Assembly: GCA_022113835.1 (NCBI GenBank)
Contig: JAILWY010000023.1
Location: 18,381,501-18,445,500, forward strand
DNA: 64,000 bases
DNA from: Atopsyche davidsoni
Taxonomy: Eukaryota; Arthropoda; Insecta; Trichoptera; Hydrobiosidae
Direction: 5' to 3'
The first letter of the stretch is position 1. Every line of letters begins with the position of its first letter. Positions 54,170 through 64,000 of the stretch are shown here, one piece after another. The position numbers were made by a program, and so were the translations under genes. Under the pieces are notes generated by a model. It made no database searches and was not told the DNA's origin. It saw only the letters and a program-made list of their open reading frames with translations.

Positions 54170-55315
54170 ATTTTTTGTGGAGATCTGAATTTTCTAAGAT
54201 ATTTTGTGTAGATATTAAGAAATTGAATAATTTTAATATGTTAATAAAATGTCCATTCTGCGTCATCATTGCATCGTCCTGTCGCAACGTTCTCCGCCGG
54301 TGCCTCCTGCTAGGTGCCTCCTGCTAGGTGCCTCTTCCATCTTTAATTGTGTCGAGGGGAGCATTATTCTCGAATAGTAATGATTTATTATAAATTCCTG
54401 TCTGCTGTTAGTATGCTTCAGTTATCGACACTCGTGTCGTCCCAAGGACCGCTAGCTCCGAGGACTTCCCGGAGGAGTCCCCGCGCGCCGCCGAGCGCTC
54501 ATTTGAAATGTCAAATATTCCCGGCGAGTGATCGCTCGATCAGAATTGTTCATAAATTACACATTCTATTTGGCCTACTGCTTCATTTACTGCAATTTAT
54601 TATTACACGCGGACACCTATGGTGTATTTACATTTACCGCGAGTCGCACGAGATACCTAGTTTTTTTTTAATCTACCGATAAAAATACTGCGTTTGTCCG
54701 TTAATTATTATATATTGTTGTATATATTTTAATTAAATGTATTACATTTTTATTTCGTCTAAAAAAATTTCGTTCTATTTTTTTTAAGGCGTATCGAAGA
54801 CGTTTACGCACAGAGGATACTCAATCTCGCGACTCGTCAGCCTGAGCAACGCACCCGCCCCGACTCCCGACTCCGCGTGAGACCGGAAGTACGTTTCGCG
54901 ATGGACTAATCTCATCCCGGACGGGTCGCTCGGGCAGGCGCCGGGAACTCCCGCGACTCGCCGGGCGGCAGACCGCGCGGCGTCTCCGCTGGCTTTCCGC
55001 CAATACTCACAGTCGTCGATCTTCACAAATTAAAAATTGCAGCCACTACTCTTTTTCCCGAACATTCCGAGTTGACTTTTCATTCGTGAGAATGATATCG
55101 TAGTCGTCTAATAATAAACGAATAATTTACATCGCCCCGTTGTTCTCGCCGGCGTCCCTGCGCGCGGACGACGCCTAGCCAGCTCGTGCGATACTTCTTG
55201 ACTTTCAATAAATCGTTTCGGGGAGTACAAAAGAGCGACGTCCGGAGTCGGTGTCGGCGGCCGCGGCGTCCGCGTAAACGGCCGGCGGTTAGACGCGATG
55301 ACGTTGCGTGTAATA
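54170..55315. other. Stretch without certain gene; GC-rich at 54800-55010
   Basis: Two copies of AGGTGCCTCCTGCT lie at 54310-54335. The GC-rich part gives frames on both strands without signatures. Confidence 0.4.
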
Positions 55316-55318
55316 TTT

Positions 55319-55479
55319 CAGAAAATGCCGACAGATGCGATGTGACGTCACAGGGCGTTCAACCGGATCTAGCTTCGGGCGCGAGAGGCGGGCGAGACGA
55401 ACGCTCGCAACAGATGGGAAGCTTTATTTGGGTTTTTTTAGCGCAGTTGCCAACGTACAAATTGTATTGTTTTATTTAA
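55319..55479 (+). CDS. Possible terminal exon, low confidence
   Basis: After GTGTAATATTTCAG the phase-1 frame is open to TAA at 55477-55479. That is the phase left by the candidate exon ending at 53350. The encoded peptide (Asn-Ala-Asp-Arg-Cys-Asp..., Gly-Gly-Arg-Asp-Glu-Arg) has no recognisable family. No AATAAA follows closely. Chance is a serious alternative. Confidence 0.15.
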
Positions 55480-55484
55480 GTCGT

Positions 55485-56920
55485 GTAACGCGATAGATTA
55501 TTTATTCACACCGCCCATTCCGCTTACTCTCGATCCCCCGTTCCAGAAGTGTCGAAGGCGATGTCGGCCCCTTCCGAACCGATCGACACGATTTCCCGTG
55601 GTTTACTTTTATCGACATCGGTTATATATTAGCCAAACCTACGCTGAGTTATAAGTTTAAGTATTTTTCATTAATAAGTTTTTAATATATGCTTAAATAT
55701 CGTATCGATTATTTTAAGAATAATGCAGAAAGTTTTTCGAGGTGCAGCCGGTTCGTCAGTTCGTTCATCCGTCGGCCCGCACCGCCTTCTCCCCTCGGCT
55801 TTCATTTCCATCGCGTGGAGGTGATGCCCCAAAGGCTTGTTTTTTCGCCGCGCTGACTGCTCCGCGTACCCGTGCGATCGGCTGCAAGGACGCGGTGAAT
55901 AGATACAATTTGCTTTAGGATAGGCTGTCATTTGTCGGGACATTGTGTCCGAGTGCGCGGGAAGAACACTCCTCCGCCTGCCCGCCCGGGGCCCCCCGCC
56001 TAGCCCGACAGGTGCTTCAGGGTGCTGCAGCGCGGCTATTATTGAGTGGCTGAAGCGGTTTTCCACAGAAGCCCGACGATCGCCGAACAGATCGCGCCGG
56101 TATTTCTGTCCCGTCAGCTGGACCGCCTCGCCCCGGACTCTCGCCTGCAACTGCAGCAGTGCTGTGCAGTCTCGCGGTGACCCCGGCGCGAGCTGCACGC
56201 GACTCACTCGTGGACGGGCCCTGCGAACTCAATGTTGTAAGTCGGTGCGCACGGTGTTCGCACTCCCTTTCAGTAAATTAAGTTTTTGGGACTCTATACA
56301 TAATAATTGATGACCAGAAGTAACCGTTTTTCATGGAGATCTCAGTTCTAAAATTCAAAGTGTAAATTTACAAGTTAACAGAAGTGACCCGGTGACTATC
56401 GCTTCTATCGTATGTCGATGCTTCCGATTGCGCTGGCGCTTTACATTTATCTCTGATGCCGCGCAAAATTAGCGTATTTAAATTAAAATCGATTTCAAAG
56501 ATCTTCTGTGGGCGGAATACTCTCGCGCGTGTTTTGGCATTCGGAAGAAGTATATTTAGAACATGTGGAATGTAAGCATTGTTGGTGTTTCTTTCTCATC
56601 GCCTGCAGTGTTTGTGTCGCTGGCGCACTAGACGCCTTCATTTCTTGTCTTAGCTATTTTTGAAATTGTTCCACGAAAAACAAACAGCGTTTGCTTCGAG
56701 GCGCGTGACGCTGGCCTCGATGTTAAGCGTGTTTTTGTGATTGTTTACAAAATTGCTGTCATTAAGAATATTTAGATGATTGATTAATTCGACATTATTC
56801 TTAAAATAATAATATACTTGTACCGAAAACCTGTCAATTCAAGGAATATCAAAATGTAATCGATGTATAATGTACATTGTACTTTACATTAAATATTTAC
56901 TGGAGTAAGTTGGAATTATT
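55485..56920. other. GC-rich then AT-rich stretch, possible untranslated exon
   Basis: A GC-rich block at 55730-56250 ends near a good donor (AATGTT|GTAAGT at 56237). Long frames on both strands across it lack signatures. It may be another promoter with a first exon. Confidence 0.3.
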
Positions 56921-56926
56921 TTACAG

Positions 56927-57067
56927 AAAAGTAAATCTAACCAGCACAATCTGTTAGGCCGTATAAAGAAGGAAGATGTCACCTGTTTCTGCGTCCGCAT
57001 CCGTGGAGTCCCCGCCGGAGGTTCTTTCTTCAAGACGAAACGGATAGGGGTTCATCGGAGCTCGTAG
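56927..57067 (+). CDS. Possible terminal exon (46 codons plus stop)
   Basis: Strong acceptor GGAATTATTTTACAG. Only phase 0 stays open, reading Lys-Ser-Lys-Ser-Asn-Gln-His-Asn-Leu-Leu-Gly-Arg-Ile-Lys-Lys-Glu-Asp-Val to TAG. The donor at 56237 could supply phase 0. I recognise no family. Confidence 0.2.
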   Translation, partial: KSKSNQHNLLGRIKKEDVTCFCVRIRGVPAGGSFFKTKRIGVHRSS

Positions 57068-57540
57068 CTAGGAGCGGAGACTTCACCGAGATAACTCTCA
57101 GAATTCATTTCCTTGTCGGTTTCGATGTGATTTATTTCAGTTACGCCAAAAACTCGAGATTACTACAATGAGATGATTACAAAAGCAAAAAAAAAATGTT
57201 AACCATAACTGTAGAGTGCATAAATGTTATTGAAAATATTTCTCAATCAGTTGATGAAAGGCCTTTTCTGCCTTTGTTTACTTTACAAACGTGTGACTAT
57301 TTCTTCATACGTCATAACAAGCGATAGCAGCATTTAAAATATGATTGAAACGGAACAATAGCAGATTTACGAATCATCCTTAAAGACGATAAAGACCGTA
57401 TCATTAAATAGTGATATAAAGAAGCCATATTGTATCAAAACCTACACTCAAGACTATGTATTTTGTGGAGAGTTTGATACAATGTTACTACTAAATGAAA
57501 ATACTACGTTATTTAAGTGCGATATTGGGAAGAGTTACAT

Positions 57541-57835
57541 TTCAAAACGCTTCGATTTTTGACATCTTTCACTGTCTTGAGTATCCAGGCCTCAAATTCC
57601 ATAAAAAAGAACAGATAGCATAATATGTGGTGAATCTGTAGCGAGTTCCCGATGATGTTAGATCTCTGGCAAATAATAATATTCTTAGGTTGTTAAATGT
57701 GCTGCGGGCTGTCTCAACTCCGACTTTAATTTCTCGGTCAGGACCCAGTTCTCGTCCAGCCAGCCGCCTGAGTTCAAACTTTTTCATCCTTTCTACTTCT
57801 TTGTTGTCAATACTCATAAGTATGATGTCAATAAA
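57541..57835 (-). pseudogene. LINE reverse-transcriptase fragment
   Basis: The minus strand encodes Arg-Met-Lys-Lys-Phe-x-x-x-Arg-Leu-Ala-Gly, then Glu-Thr-Ala-Arg-Ser-Thr-Phe-Asn-Asn-Leu-Arg, a Leu-x-Ser-x-Gly-Thr-Arg-x-Arg-Phe segment and, after a frameshift, Glu-Ala-Trp-Ile-Leu-Lys-Thr. This is the stretch just before the part preserved at 11238-11612 in LINE proteins of this kind. The two fragments are separate insertions. Confidence 0.65.
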
Positions 57836-58135
57836 CTCTACCGAAAGCCGTTACTTATGTTTTTATTATCTTTCTTTTCTTTATAGTCATTGAGAGGACG
57901 TTCTTGCGGCTAGCTTGCGTTGTGGCTGGAACTAAACTGGACGAATATAAACGGATATAGGTTGAGCAAAATCACTGTAGAAAATTTTAAAGGTGTCTCC
58001 GAGTAGTTGTTAATACGATATAATCAAAGTATTGTATAATTTGATTCGATGGTACAAGAATAAAAATATTGCCCAAAAATGTACGACTCGAATGCTTGCA
58101 TAGAATGATCAATGGGAACAGTGGAATAGTTTATA
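57836..58135. other. Spacer, no gene seen
   Basis: Nothing classifiable. Confidence 0.4.
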
Positions 58136-58139
58136 TGTA

Positions 58140-58290
58140 AGAAAAGAAGTTTGATAATGCCATCCTGAGGTTGGCGAAACCGGTCATCTATAAAATTAAC
58201 CATGGGGAAAAATCACAAAACCATTTTATCAAAAATATTTAGATAGAATTTCATTAAGTACTCTCTGTTAAAAATATTGAATATTTATGT
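58140..58290 (+). repeat. Fold-back repeat family, right-arm copy
   Basis: GTTTGATAATGCCATCCTGA, GGTTGGCGAAACCGGTCATC, GGGGAAAAATCACAAAACCA and the tail TAAGTACTCTCTGTTAAAAA keep the family order. The left arm is absent. Confidence 0.75.
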
Positions 58291-58294
58291 GTAA

Positions 58295-59610
58295 GGTTTA
58301 TGTTCGGATTTGCCGAACCGTAATCTGGCAGGGTAGAAACGGGGCGGTAGGCCAGGACCTCAAAAAACGCACACACAGCTTACACAATTGTTTATCAACG
58401 GATTTATAATAAATAAAAATATATAAATTAGTCGCACTGGCCGCATCGAATTTTATTCTTGCGTCACCTCTACCGGCAGCCAAGGCAATCGTTGCTTTTA
58501 ATCCTCTTCGCAGTGTCGCCCAGCACTGCGCCTCGGCCGCGACTCCAGGGACCACGCTCAGTGGCGGGGGCTGCAGATCGAGGGAGTGGTGAGTTGTAGC
58601 TGGTGCAGCAATTCGTGCAGTTGTAGATATAATTGTGTAAAATAAATTGGCGTTCAATTATCAAAAAAACCTCCGCTTTTGTCACAATATTGAGTATTAA
58701 AAGCATTTATCAGTACATATTCGAATACTACAGTGAATGTTCATTACACGGAATTCGCTCGGGACGGTTTTTTTTTTTTAACAATATGGAACTACGAGTA
58801 TTTTGACTTAACCTGTATTATTTGCCAGTGCCTCTACGTTCTACATTTTAAGGTTCTGTAATTTACGGGCTTACACCGTTACACACACATATCCATCATC
58901 CAAACACACCCACTCTCAGTGTATCCGACCGTAATAAATAACAAGTTCGATTACGGGGTGTAGCTTTGTAGACGATTATCGTTACGAAGATGGATAAGTG
59001 AATTGAGATGAGACAACGGGCGAGTGCCGCGCGCCCGGGATCGCCGCCCTTCCGCCCCGCCGCCCCGCCGCGAGTCGTCAACCCGCGCGACCTATCTCCC
59101 CGCATTTGCTCAAACCGACTTTAAAACTAATAATAAGTTAAAAACTTTATTACATTTCACCGAAGCCTGACCGAGTCCGCCCGTCCGGGGCCCGCGACCC
59201 CCCGACGGAGACAGCTCTCTATCAGCATCGCGAATGTCTTTCGACAATATTCACCCTGCACAGCTAAAATACTGTCAACAACCATAAAATTGCATTCACA
59301 TCTATGGAAACAATTTATTCAATCGGTTACCGACGTAAGGCGTAAAGTGCACAAGCGGCAACTCAGTATCTGATATTTTAAAAATATCAAATTGAACTTT
59401 CTCGTAGTACTTTCCATCGAATATATTAAATATGTCTGATGCCTGCCGTTTGTAACATCGGGTAGTAATTTTTAAAATAGAATTGCTCCGCACGCGACCG
59501 AGCGACGCTGCACTGCCACCCGATAAACAAGCGAGCGATATTAATTTTTTTTTAATTAAAAAAATTACTTTATGTCTATTATTCAAAATAATACAACTGA
59601 TGGACGTTTT
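58295..59610. other. Stretch without certain gene
   Basis: GC-rich patches lie at 58440-58580 and 59030-59200. A 59360-59430 piece (TTTTAAAAATATCAAATTGA, TAGTACTTTCCATCGAATAT) looks like a worn tail of the fold-back family. Confidence 0.35.
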
Positions 59611-59615
59611 TATCT

Positions 59616-59689
59616 GTGCATATTTTACAGTTTGCATTAGAATGCAAACTGTAAAATATGCACTTCGAATTACATTAGAATGTAATTCG
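59616..59689. repeat. Two adjacent perfect hairpins with the same ATTAGAAT centre
   Basis: The first hairpin has 23-bp arms (59616-59638 and 59641-59663) around AG. The second has 11-bp arms (59666-59676 and 59679-59689), also around AG. Both have ATT-AG-AAT at the apex and they are 2 bp apart. Confidence 0.9.
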
Positions 59690-59886
59690 ATTTTGATTTT
59701 ATACGACTGACGTGCAGGAGTAGACTCGCGCGCAACGCTGCACTGTCGTCCGCGCGCACTCGCCACCGTAACCGGATAAAGGATAAAAATATAAATAATA
59801 AGGAATGCAATGCATAATTGCAGAGTACACAAATAATAGTTCAGCTTATAAGACTAGTGAAGCGCGTGGAGCGCTCCCCGTCCTCG

Positions 59887-60047
59887 GGGCTGGGGGCTCG
59901 GGGCTCGGGGCTCGGGGCTCGGGGCTCGGGGCTCGGGGCTCGGGGCTCGGGGCTCGGGGCTCGGGGCTCGGGGCTCGGGGCTCGGGGCTCGGGGCTCGGG
60001 GCTCGGGGCTCGGGGCTCGGGGCTCGGGGCTCGGGGCTCGGGGCTCG
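59887..60047. repeat. 7-bp minisatellite (GGGGCTC)n
   Basis: About 22 units, nearly perfect, with G4 blocks every seven bases on the + strand. It is a strong G-quadruplex candidate on that strand. Repeat peptides in all frames are artefacts. Confidence 0.96.
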
Positions 60048-60689
60048 AAGCTCGGTGCAAGCCCGGCTTGGCCGGCTGCCTCCCGCGCGTGACGCGATGC
60101 GCTCCCATTCTGCATTTAATATGCCGATTTACTTTACTACGTCATATGTTTCATTTGTCTTAATTTTCTAGAATCTCTTCGCAGGAACTTCTCTGAGAAT
60201 TACGTGTCAGTTCCGACGGGCTGTTTTGATGGAACTTGACACTACGAGGGAGTGACTGTTCGATAGCAGTCGGTCACTGCACATTTCAATGCCGTCTATT
60301 ATGGCTTATCAAATACATATCGGCTGATTACCGCTTGATAAAAAAATGAACACAAAAATATTATCAGTGCACGTGTAGAGCAGATAATAATGATTATTAA
60401 ACGCCGTCTCGCCGCGCTGGGGCGTTCGTGCGTGCACCGAGACTATCGAATCTGCTCACCCTAGGTCACTGGTTCTCAAAGTGGTCAATATTGACCCCCC
60501 TGGGGTCGATTTCAGCATTCAAGGGGTCGATGACAGCAAAAAATTAAATTGGGGGTCCACGAACTGTAAATGGGGGTCTACGAGAGTGGATCCCATTTAA
60601 GCAGGTCATCACCAAAATTTAGGCGTTCCGTAAATTTCATAATGCACCTAACTCAGATTGTACCTATGTACTTACATCATAATGTTGTT

Positions 60690-60835
60690 TATCCTGCATT
60701 ATGGACTATCGCAAGAAGGTTTTTGATAGCTTTTACATCTTTATACCACATGGAAAAGGGTTTCAGTGCGGTCGTCAATCTTCTTGTCAATCCACTGTAC
60801 AGTGTACACCCTATAAAAGTGAGTTGTTCTACAGA
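60690..60835 (+). pseudogene. hAT transposase C-terminal scrap
   Basis: Ala-Arg-Arg-Phe-Leu-Ile-Ala-Phe-Thr-Ser-x-Tyr-x-Met-Glu-Lys-Gly-Phe-Ser-Ala-Val-Val-Asn-Leu-Leu is the conserved start of the hAT dimerisation domain in the zinc-finger-BED group. It is cut at 60836 by the nested transposon. Confidence 0.7.
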
Positions 60836-62131
60836 GTGCGCCATATTTTATGTCGGTGTGTGAATAATAAATAACATATTCAAAAGCAACTGATTTCTAT
60901 AAATATGAGGTAGTTTTTAAAATTTAATTTGGCCCTTTACAATTTATTTGAACTAGTTTTTTAATACAACATCAATCAAGGGGCTGCCTTTATTGGCCAA
61001 AGAGAAATGTGGCCTTTTTGCTGCGTTTTCCATCACTTTTTCGAGCATCTCGGGCGGTATAGCGATGATTTCGGCACGAATGTTTGCCTTGACTCGTCAA
61101 TGGTCCGAGGCTTGCTGGCGAACACTTTGTTTTTTTAAATAACCCCACAAAAATAAGTTCGGAGGGGTCAAATCTGGAGATCTGGGTGGCCAGTCAATGT
61201 CGCCATTTTTTGACATAGCACGTCCAGGGACTTTTCGTTGCAGAAACTGTATTGTTTGATTTGCAGTGTGGTATGGCGCACCATCTTGTTGAAATCAGTA
61301 ACCGTCAAGACCATTTTCACACATTTGTGGGCAGGCATAATGAGCCAACATCCACCGATATCGATTCCCATCGACTATTTCTCCTTCTCTATAGGAAAAT
61401 GGCCCAATGATGGTTTTGGCGCAAACGCCGGTCCAAACAGTCACTTTTTGGCGGTGCAATGGTGTTTCATGGATCTCGTGTAGATTCTCCGTTCCCCAAA
61501 CGCAATTTTGCTTGTTAACGGCGCCAGAGAGTGTGAAATGGGCCTCGTCGGTCATCAAAATCTGCTTTCAAAAATCAGGTTCAGTGTCTGCCATTCGAGC
61601 GACTGTTTGGCCGTATTTCAAGCGACGTGGACGGTCTGCCGCCAATATTCTTTGAGTCAATCGCACTTTATACGGAAACAAATGCAAATCATCCTTCAAA
61701 ATGCGCCGCAAAGTGATTCCACTGACGCCAAAATGCTAAGCGCGGTGACGATACGACACATGTGGGTTCTCGGAAACACTCTCTGTTACCGCTTCAACCA
61801 GTTCATTGGAACGTCTTAGGCGTTGATGAACAGCATGTGGACTATCTCCCACTGTCAGGTGCTCAAGTAAATTTGACACCAAATAACGAATAGCGTTGTC
61901 AGACGGTGCTTGTTGGCCACGATATTTTCGACGATATGCACTTTGAATTAACACAACTCACCGACTATTTTCGATGTATAGCGTCACTATTTCGGCGCGT
62001 TGTTTTGGTGTGAAGCAATTGTAGTTAAAATTGTATTGAATTGATGTTTTAAAACATGTTTACTCAAGCCAATCGATTAATAAATGTAAAAGTTATTTAA
62101 TGTTTACATACCGACATAAAATATGGCGCAC
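60836..62131 (-). mobile_element. Tc1/mariner-superfamily element nested in the type C hAT
   Basis: Ends GTGCGCCATATTTTATGTCGG and its complement (at 62111-62131) match over 21 bases. The length, 1296 bp, is normal for a complete element of this superfamily. The minus strand carries its transposase in several frames. The target duplication could not be made out. Confidence 0.88.
60960..61990 (-). pseudogene. Tc1/mariner-superfamily (DDE_3-type) transposase, broken
   Basis: In N-to-C order on the minus strand there is a helix-turn-helix-like segment near 61800-61950. Next comes Met-Thr-Asp-Glu-Ala-His-Phe-x-Leu-x-Gly-Ala-Val-Asn-Lys-Gln-Asn-Cys, with the first catalytic Asp in this block. Then come Glu-Ile-His-Glu-Thr-Pro-Leu-His and Val-Thr-Val-Trp-Thr-Gly-Val. 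After a frame change the sequence reads a Gly-Cys-x-Pro-His-Thr-like catalytic region and Trp-Pro-Pro-Arg-Ser-Pro-Asp-Leu. The end reads Leu-Trp-Gly-Tyr. This is the insect family with a winged N-terminal domain and DDE_3 endonuclease. Several frameshifts and at least one stop make it inactive. Confidence 0.82.
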
Positions 62132-62249
62132 CCATATGTTTGAATTTAATGAATTTTTAAAAATTTAATATTAGCAAGGCACGGGTCTACGAAAAACAGG
62201 ACAAGGGGTCGATGGGACAAAATAGTTTGGGAACCTATGCCCTAGGTAA

Positions 62250-62815
62250 TTATAATATTTTTTGTTTTCATATATTTTTAAGAACGGTAGTGTTGTCTAT
62301 TCTTAAAATCGATTCACCTCCCTAACACTTGCCACTTCTGCCGCCCGGGTCACATATTGATACGTCACTATATCCGAATTCAGTGCGAGCAACTCCGTAA
62401 CAATATATTGTTCTAGTTTTTTGAAAATACGAATTTACCAATTTGTTCCATTGTAAAATCTAAATACGTACAAATGTAAATTGCATGAAATCGATAAAAA
62501 TCAAATGCATGATTTTACACGGTTCTAAGATAGCTCGATATAAGCTATCGAGATAATAACGCATTATAAAGGCGAGAGATGCTAACACTCTAGGTCCTAG
62601 GACAAGTAGCGTAGGACACCAGAACCCCTTGCGGCGTACAGGCAATCCCGGTCCTCTCGGAGCCGCAGTGCCTCTCCTGTGTCAATAGCGCACCCTAGTG
62701 TACTATCGTAAATTTTACTGCCTTAGACATCTATGCAGATAAGATTGTATTGTTATAAATCGACAGACTGAGAAAATGAGATTTTTTAATGGAAATAATT
62801 CAAATATTTTAAATA
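62250..62815. other. Spacer, no gene seen
   Basis: A short inverted repeat (TAGCTCGATATAAGCTATCGAG-like) lies at 62530-62553. Nothing else is classifiable. Confidence 0.4.
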
Positions 62816-62821
62816 CATTAC

Positions 62822-63035
62822 TAGAGTGATTTTTCCACATGTTAATTTTTATTGGTGACCGGTTTCGCCAACCTTTCACGTTGGCGTTATCAAACTCAGT
62901 TTGATAATGTCAACGTGTAGGGTTGGCAAAACCTATCATCGATAAAAATCATCAAGTTGAAAAATCACTCAAATATTTTAATTAAAATATTAAAATGGAA
63001 TCCCATCAAGTACTCTCTGTCAAAAATATTGATAA
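62822..63035. repeat. Fold-back repeat family, two-armed imperfect copy
   Basis: Left arm GTGATTTTTCCACATGTTAA, TTGGTGACCGGTTTCGCCAA, CGTTGGCGTTATCAAACT; right arm AGTTTGATAATGTCAACGTG, GGGTTGGCAAAACCTATCAT, TTGAAAAATCACTCAAATAT; then the tail CCATCAAGTACTCTCTGTCA. The arms differ at several sites, unlike the 25.6-kb copy. Confidence 0.8.
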
Positions 63036-63334
63036 CGGAAATTATTCAGTTTCCAAAATTAAAAAATTCAAGTTCAACGCCGACCTCTCAGATATTGTGT
63101 ACACCATGTACACATTCGTTTTTACGAACATTATCGACATGTAGTTCTTCAGCGACAACCCAAGTGGAGTGATCAATTGACACTTCTTATAGATTGTGGT
63201 AGGGGAATTGAGTAATAATGGACGCCGAGGTTAATGTACTTCGTATTTTTTCATGCTTGAAAATACAATCTGGCTGCTTTGAATTATTAACACATACCCA
63301 CAAACATCTGCGCGCACGCGCTCTGTCTCGCACG

Positions 63335-63338
<4 letters not shown>

Positions 63339-63412
<74 letters not shown>
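63339..63412. repeat. (CA)n-(TA)n microsatellite
   Basis: A CA run passes into a TA run of about 60 bp, followed by ATAATA variants. Confidence 0.95.
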
Positions 63413-63417
<5 letters not shown>

Positions 63418-63776
63418 ATAATAATATATATATTATATATCTATATATATAAAACACAAAAAATGTTTGGATGTTACTCGGTTATAGGCTTTGAAACCAT
63501 ACAACCGATTTGCCCCAAACCGGGTTCATTTGAAAGGCAATAATACGAAGATGATTTTAGACCATTAAAACAATACATTCGGTCTATTGGTTAAGTCGAT
63601 TTTCGACATTTTCCATATAAAAATTTTCAACATCTGTAAAGTCGACATCATTCCTCGCAAAAAAAATTGAAAAAAGAACATTGTGAAGATCGCGCATCAT
63701 ACGGACTTTCAACACTAAATCACTATCTGTCATTCACAACAAAGAGTTTTATTATAATGAGTTTGTCTGTTTATAT

Positions 63777-63974
63777 ATGGGAAAAAAATTATTAAACAAA
63801 AATATTCGTATTACAAGTCTAAGTAGTTCATCTATGGATTATTATGCATATCGCATTATGATAAGAGCCCAACAATCCAATCACATTTTAACCCTTAAAT
63901 GCATTATTTGTTCTGACCTATTCCAATTTTCACCTGCTACAAATTTCCGACAGTTAATGCTTTGTGAATGTTAA
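63777..63974 (+). pseudogene. Helitron-like N-terminal domain fragment
   Basis: The frame reads Ser-Met-Asp-Tyr-Tyr-Ala-Tyr-Arg-Ile-Met-Ile-Arg, then Asn-His-Ile-Leu and Asp-Leu-Phe-Gln-Phe. The aromatic Tyr-Tyr-Ala-Tyr-Arg-x-Met block is typical of the Helitron replication protein's N-terminal region. The rest of the protein should lie to the right but is already broken by 63974, just before the window edge. The DNA from about 63440 may be part of the same element. Confidence 0.45.
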
Positions 63975-64000
63975 GCTGGCATTTGACAGACGCGAAAGAA

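Larger units (their letters stand above)
60467..62239. mobile_element. Type C hAT element, complete, 8-bp TSD, with nested Tc1/mariner
   Basis: Starts CACTGGTTCTCAAAGTGG and ends TTTGGGAACCTATG, flanked by the perfect 8-bp duplication CCCTAGGT at 60459-60466 and 62240-62247. The subterminal GGGGTCGAT words repeat at both ends. The left part holds a hAT transposase scrap. The middle is a separate transposon. Confidence 0.88.

Noticed and set aside
55671..56310. A 178-codon minus frame opposite a 121-codon + frame
   Set aside because: Mutually overlapping frames in GC-rich DNA with no recognisable domain or splice support.
59805..60171. Repeated Gly-Ser-Gly-Leu-Gly-Ala-Arg frames
   Set aside because: Artefacts of the (GGGGCTC)n array.

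Overview
This is a window of nuclear DNA from an animal, most likely an insect; I cannot fix the order. The signs are GT-AG introns, a very low gene density, long (TA)n and (CA)n microsatellites, GC-rich minisatellites, and layers of insect-type DNA transposons (hAT, Tc1/mariner, piggyBac, pogo/Tigger, Helitron) plus LINE fragments. There are no bacterial features such as operons or Shine-Dalgarno sites. || The one convincing host gene is on the + strand at 18880-24677. Three coding exons (18880-18951, 19690-24391, 24499-24677) join in frame into a protein of about 1650 residues. It has a short first exon, a basic and glycine-rich N-terminal part, a very long Ser/Asn/Asp/Lys-rich disordered body, and a hydrophobic segment ending exactly at the C-terminus, as in a tail-anchored membrane protein. 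I could not assign it to a named family. Two further GC-rich + strand exons with matching phase lie at 40740-41049 and 41328-41502. Weaker exon candidates are at 53263-53350, 55319-55479 and 56927-57067. They belong either to a second gene or to a long isoform of the first, because the donor at 24391 and the acceptor at 40739 share a phase. A CpG-rich block at 27310-28400 ends in a good splice donor and may be another promoter or first exon. || Most of the rest is mobile DNA. Three hAT-like non-autonomous types can be delimited. Type A (CAGGGGTCGGCAAAC ends) is complete at 2224-4135, with a piggyBac transposase remnant inside. It recurs as the outer layer at about 36375-40334 and as a left end at 53640. 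Type B (CGGTGGTCCCCAACC ends, GGGCGCC-rich) is at 9917-10933, 30284-31745 and 36839-40153. Type C (CACTGGTTCTCAAAG end) is at 60467-62239, with a partial end at 30165-30275. Five of these elements have 8-bp target duplications. The 36.4-40.3 kb block is a three-layer nest: type A hAT contains type B hAT, which contains a mariner and a piggyBac element. The 9917 copy keeps the empty TTAA site of that piggyBac insertion. Another Tc1/mariner-superfamily element with matching ends (60836-62131) sits in the type C hAT. || Smaller pieces include two pogo/Tigger C-termini (26330-26605, 44110-44498) and a pogo DDE fragment (53776-54165). There are also LINE reverse-transcriptase fragments (11120-11612, 57541-57835), a YqaJ-type nuclease fragment (50600-50836) and a Helitron-like N-terminal fragment at the right edge. 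A dispersed fold-back repeat (19.4, 25.6, 49.5, 58.2 and 62.9 kb) and a separate sequence at 26154-26200 carry hammerhead-ribozyme-like cores. A 90-bp perfect inverted repeat at 14890-15267 encloses a tRNA-Thr-like sequence. GC-rich minisatellites are at 8.2, 29.5, 48.7, 52.9 and 59.9 kb.
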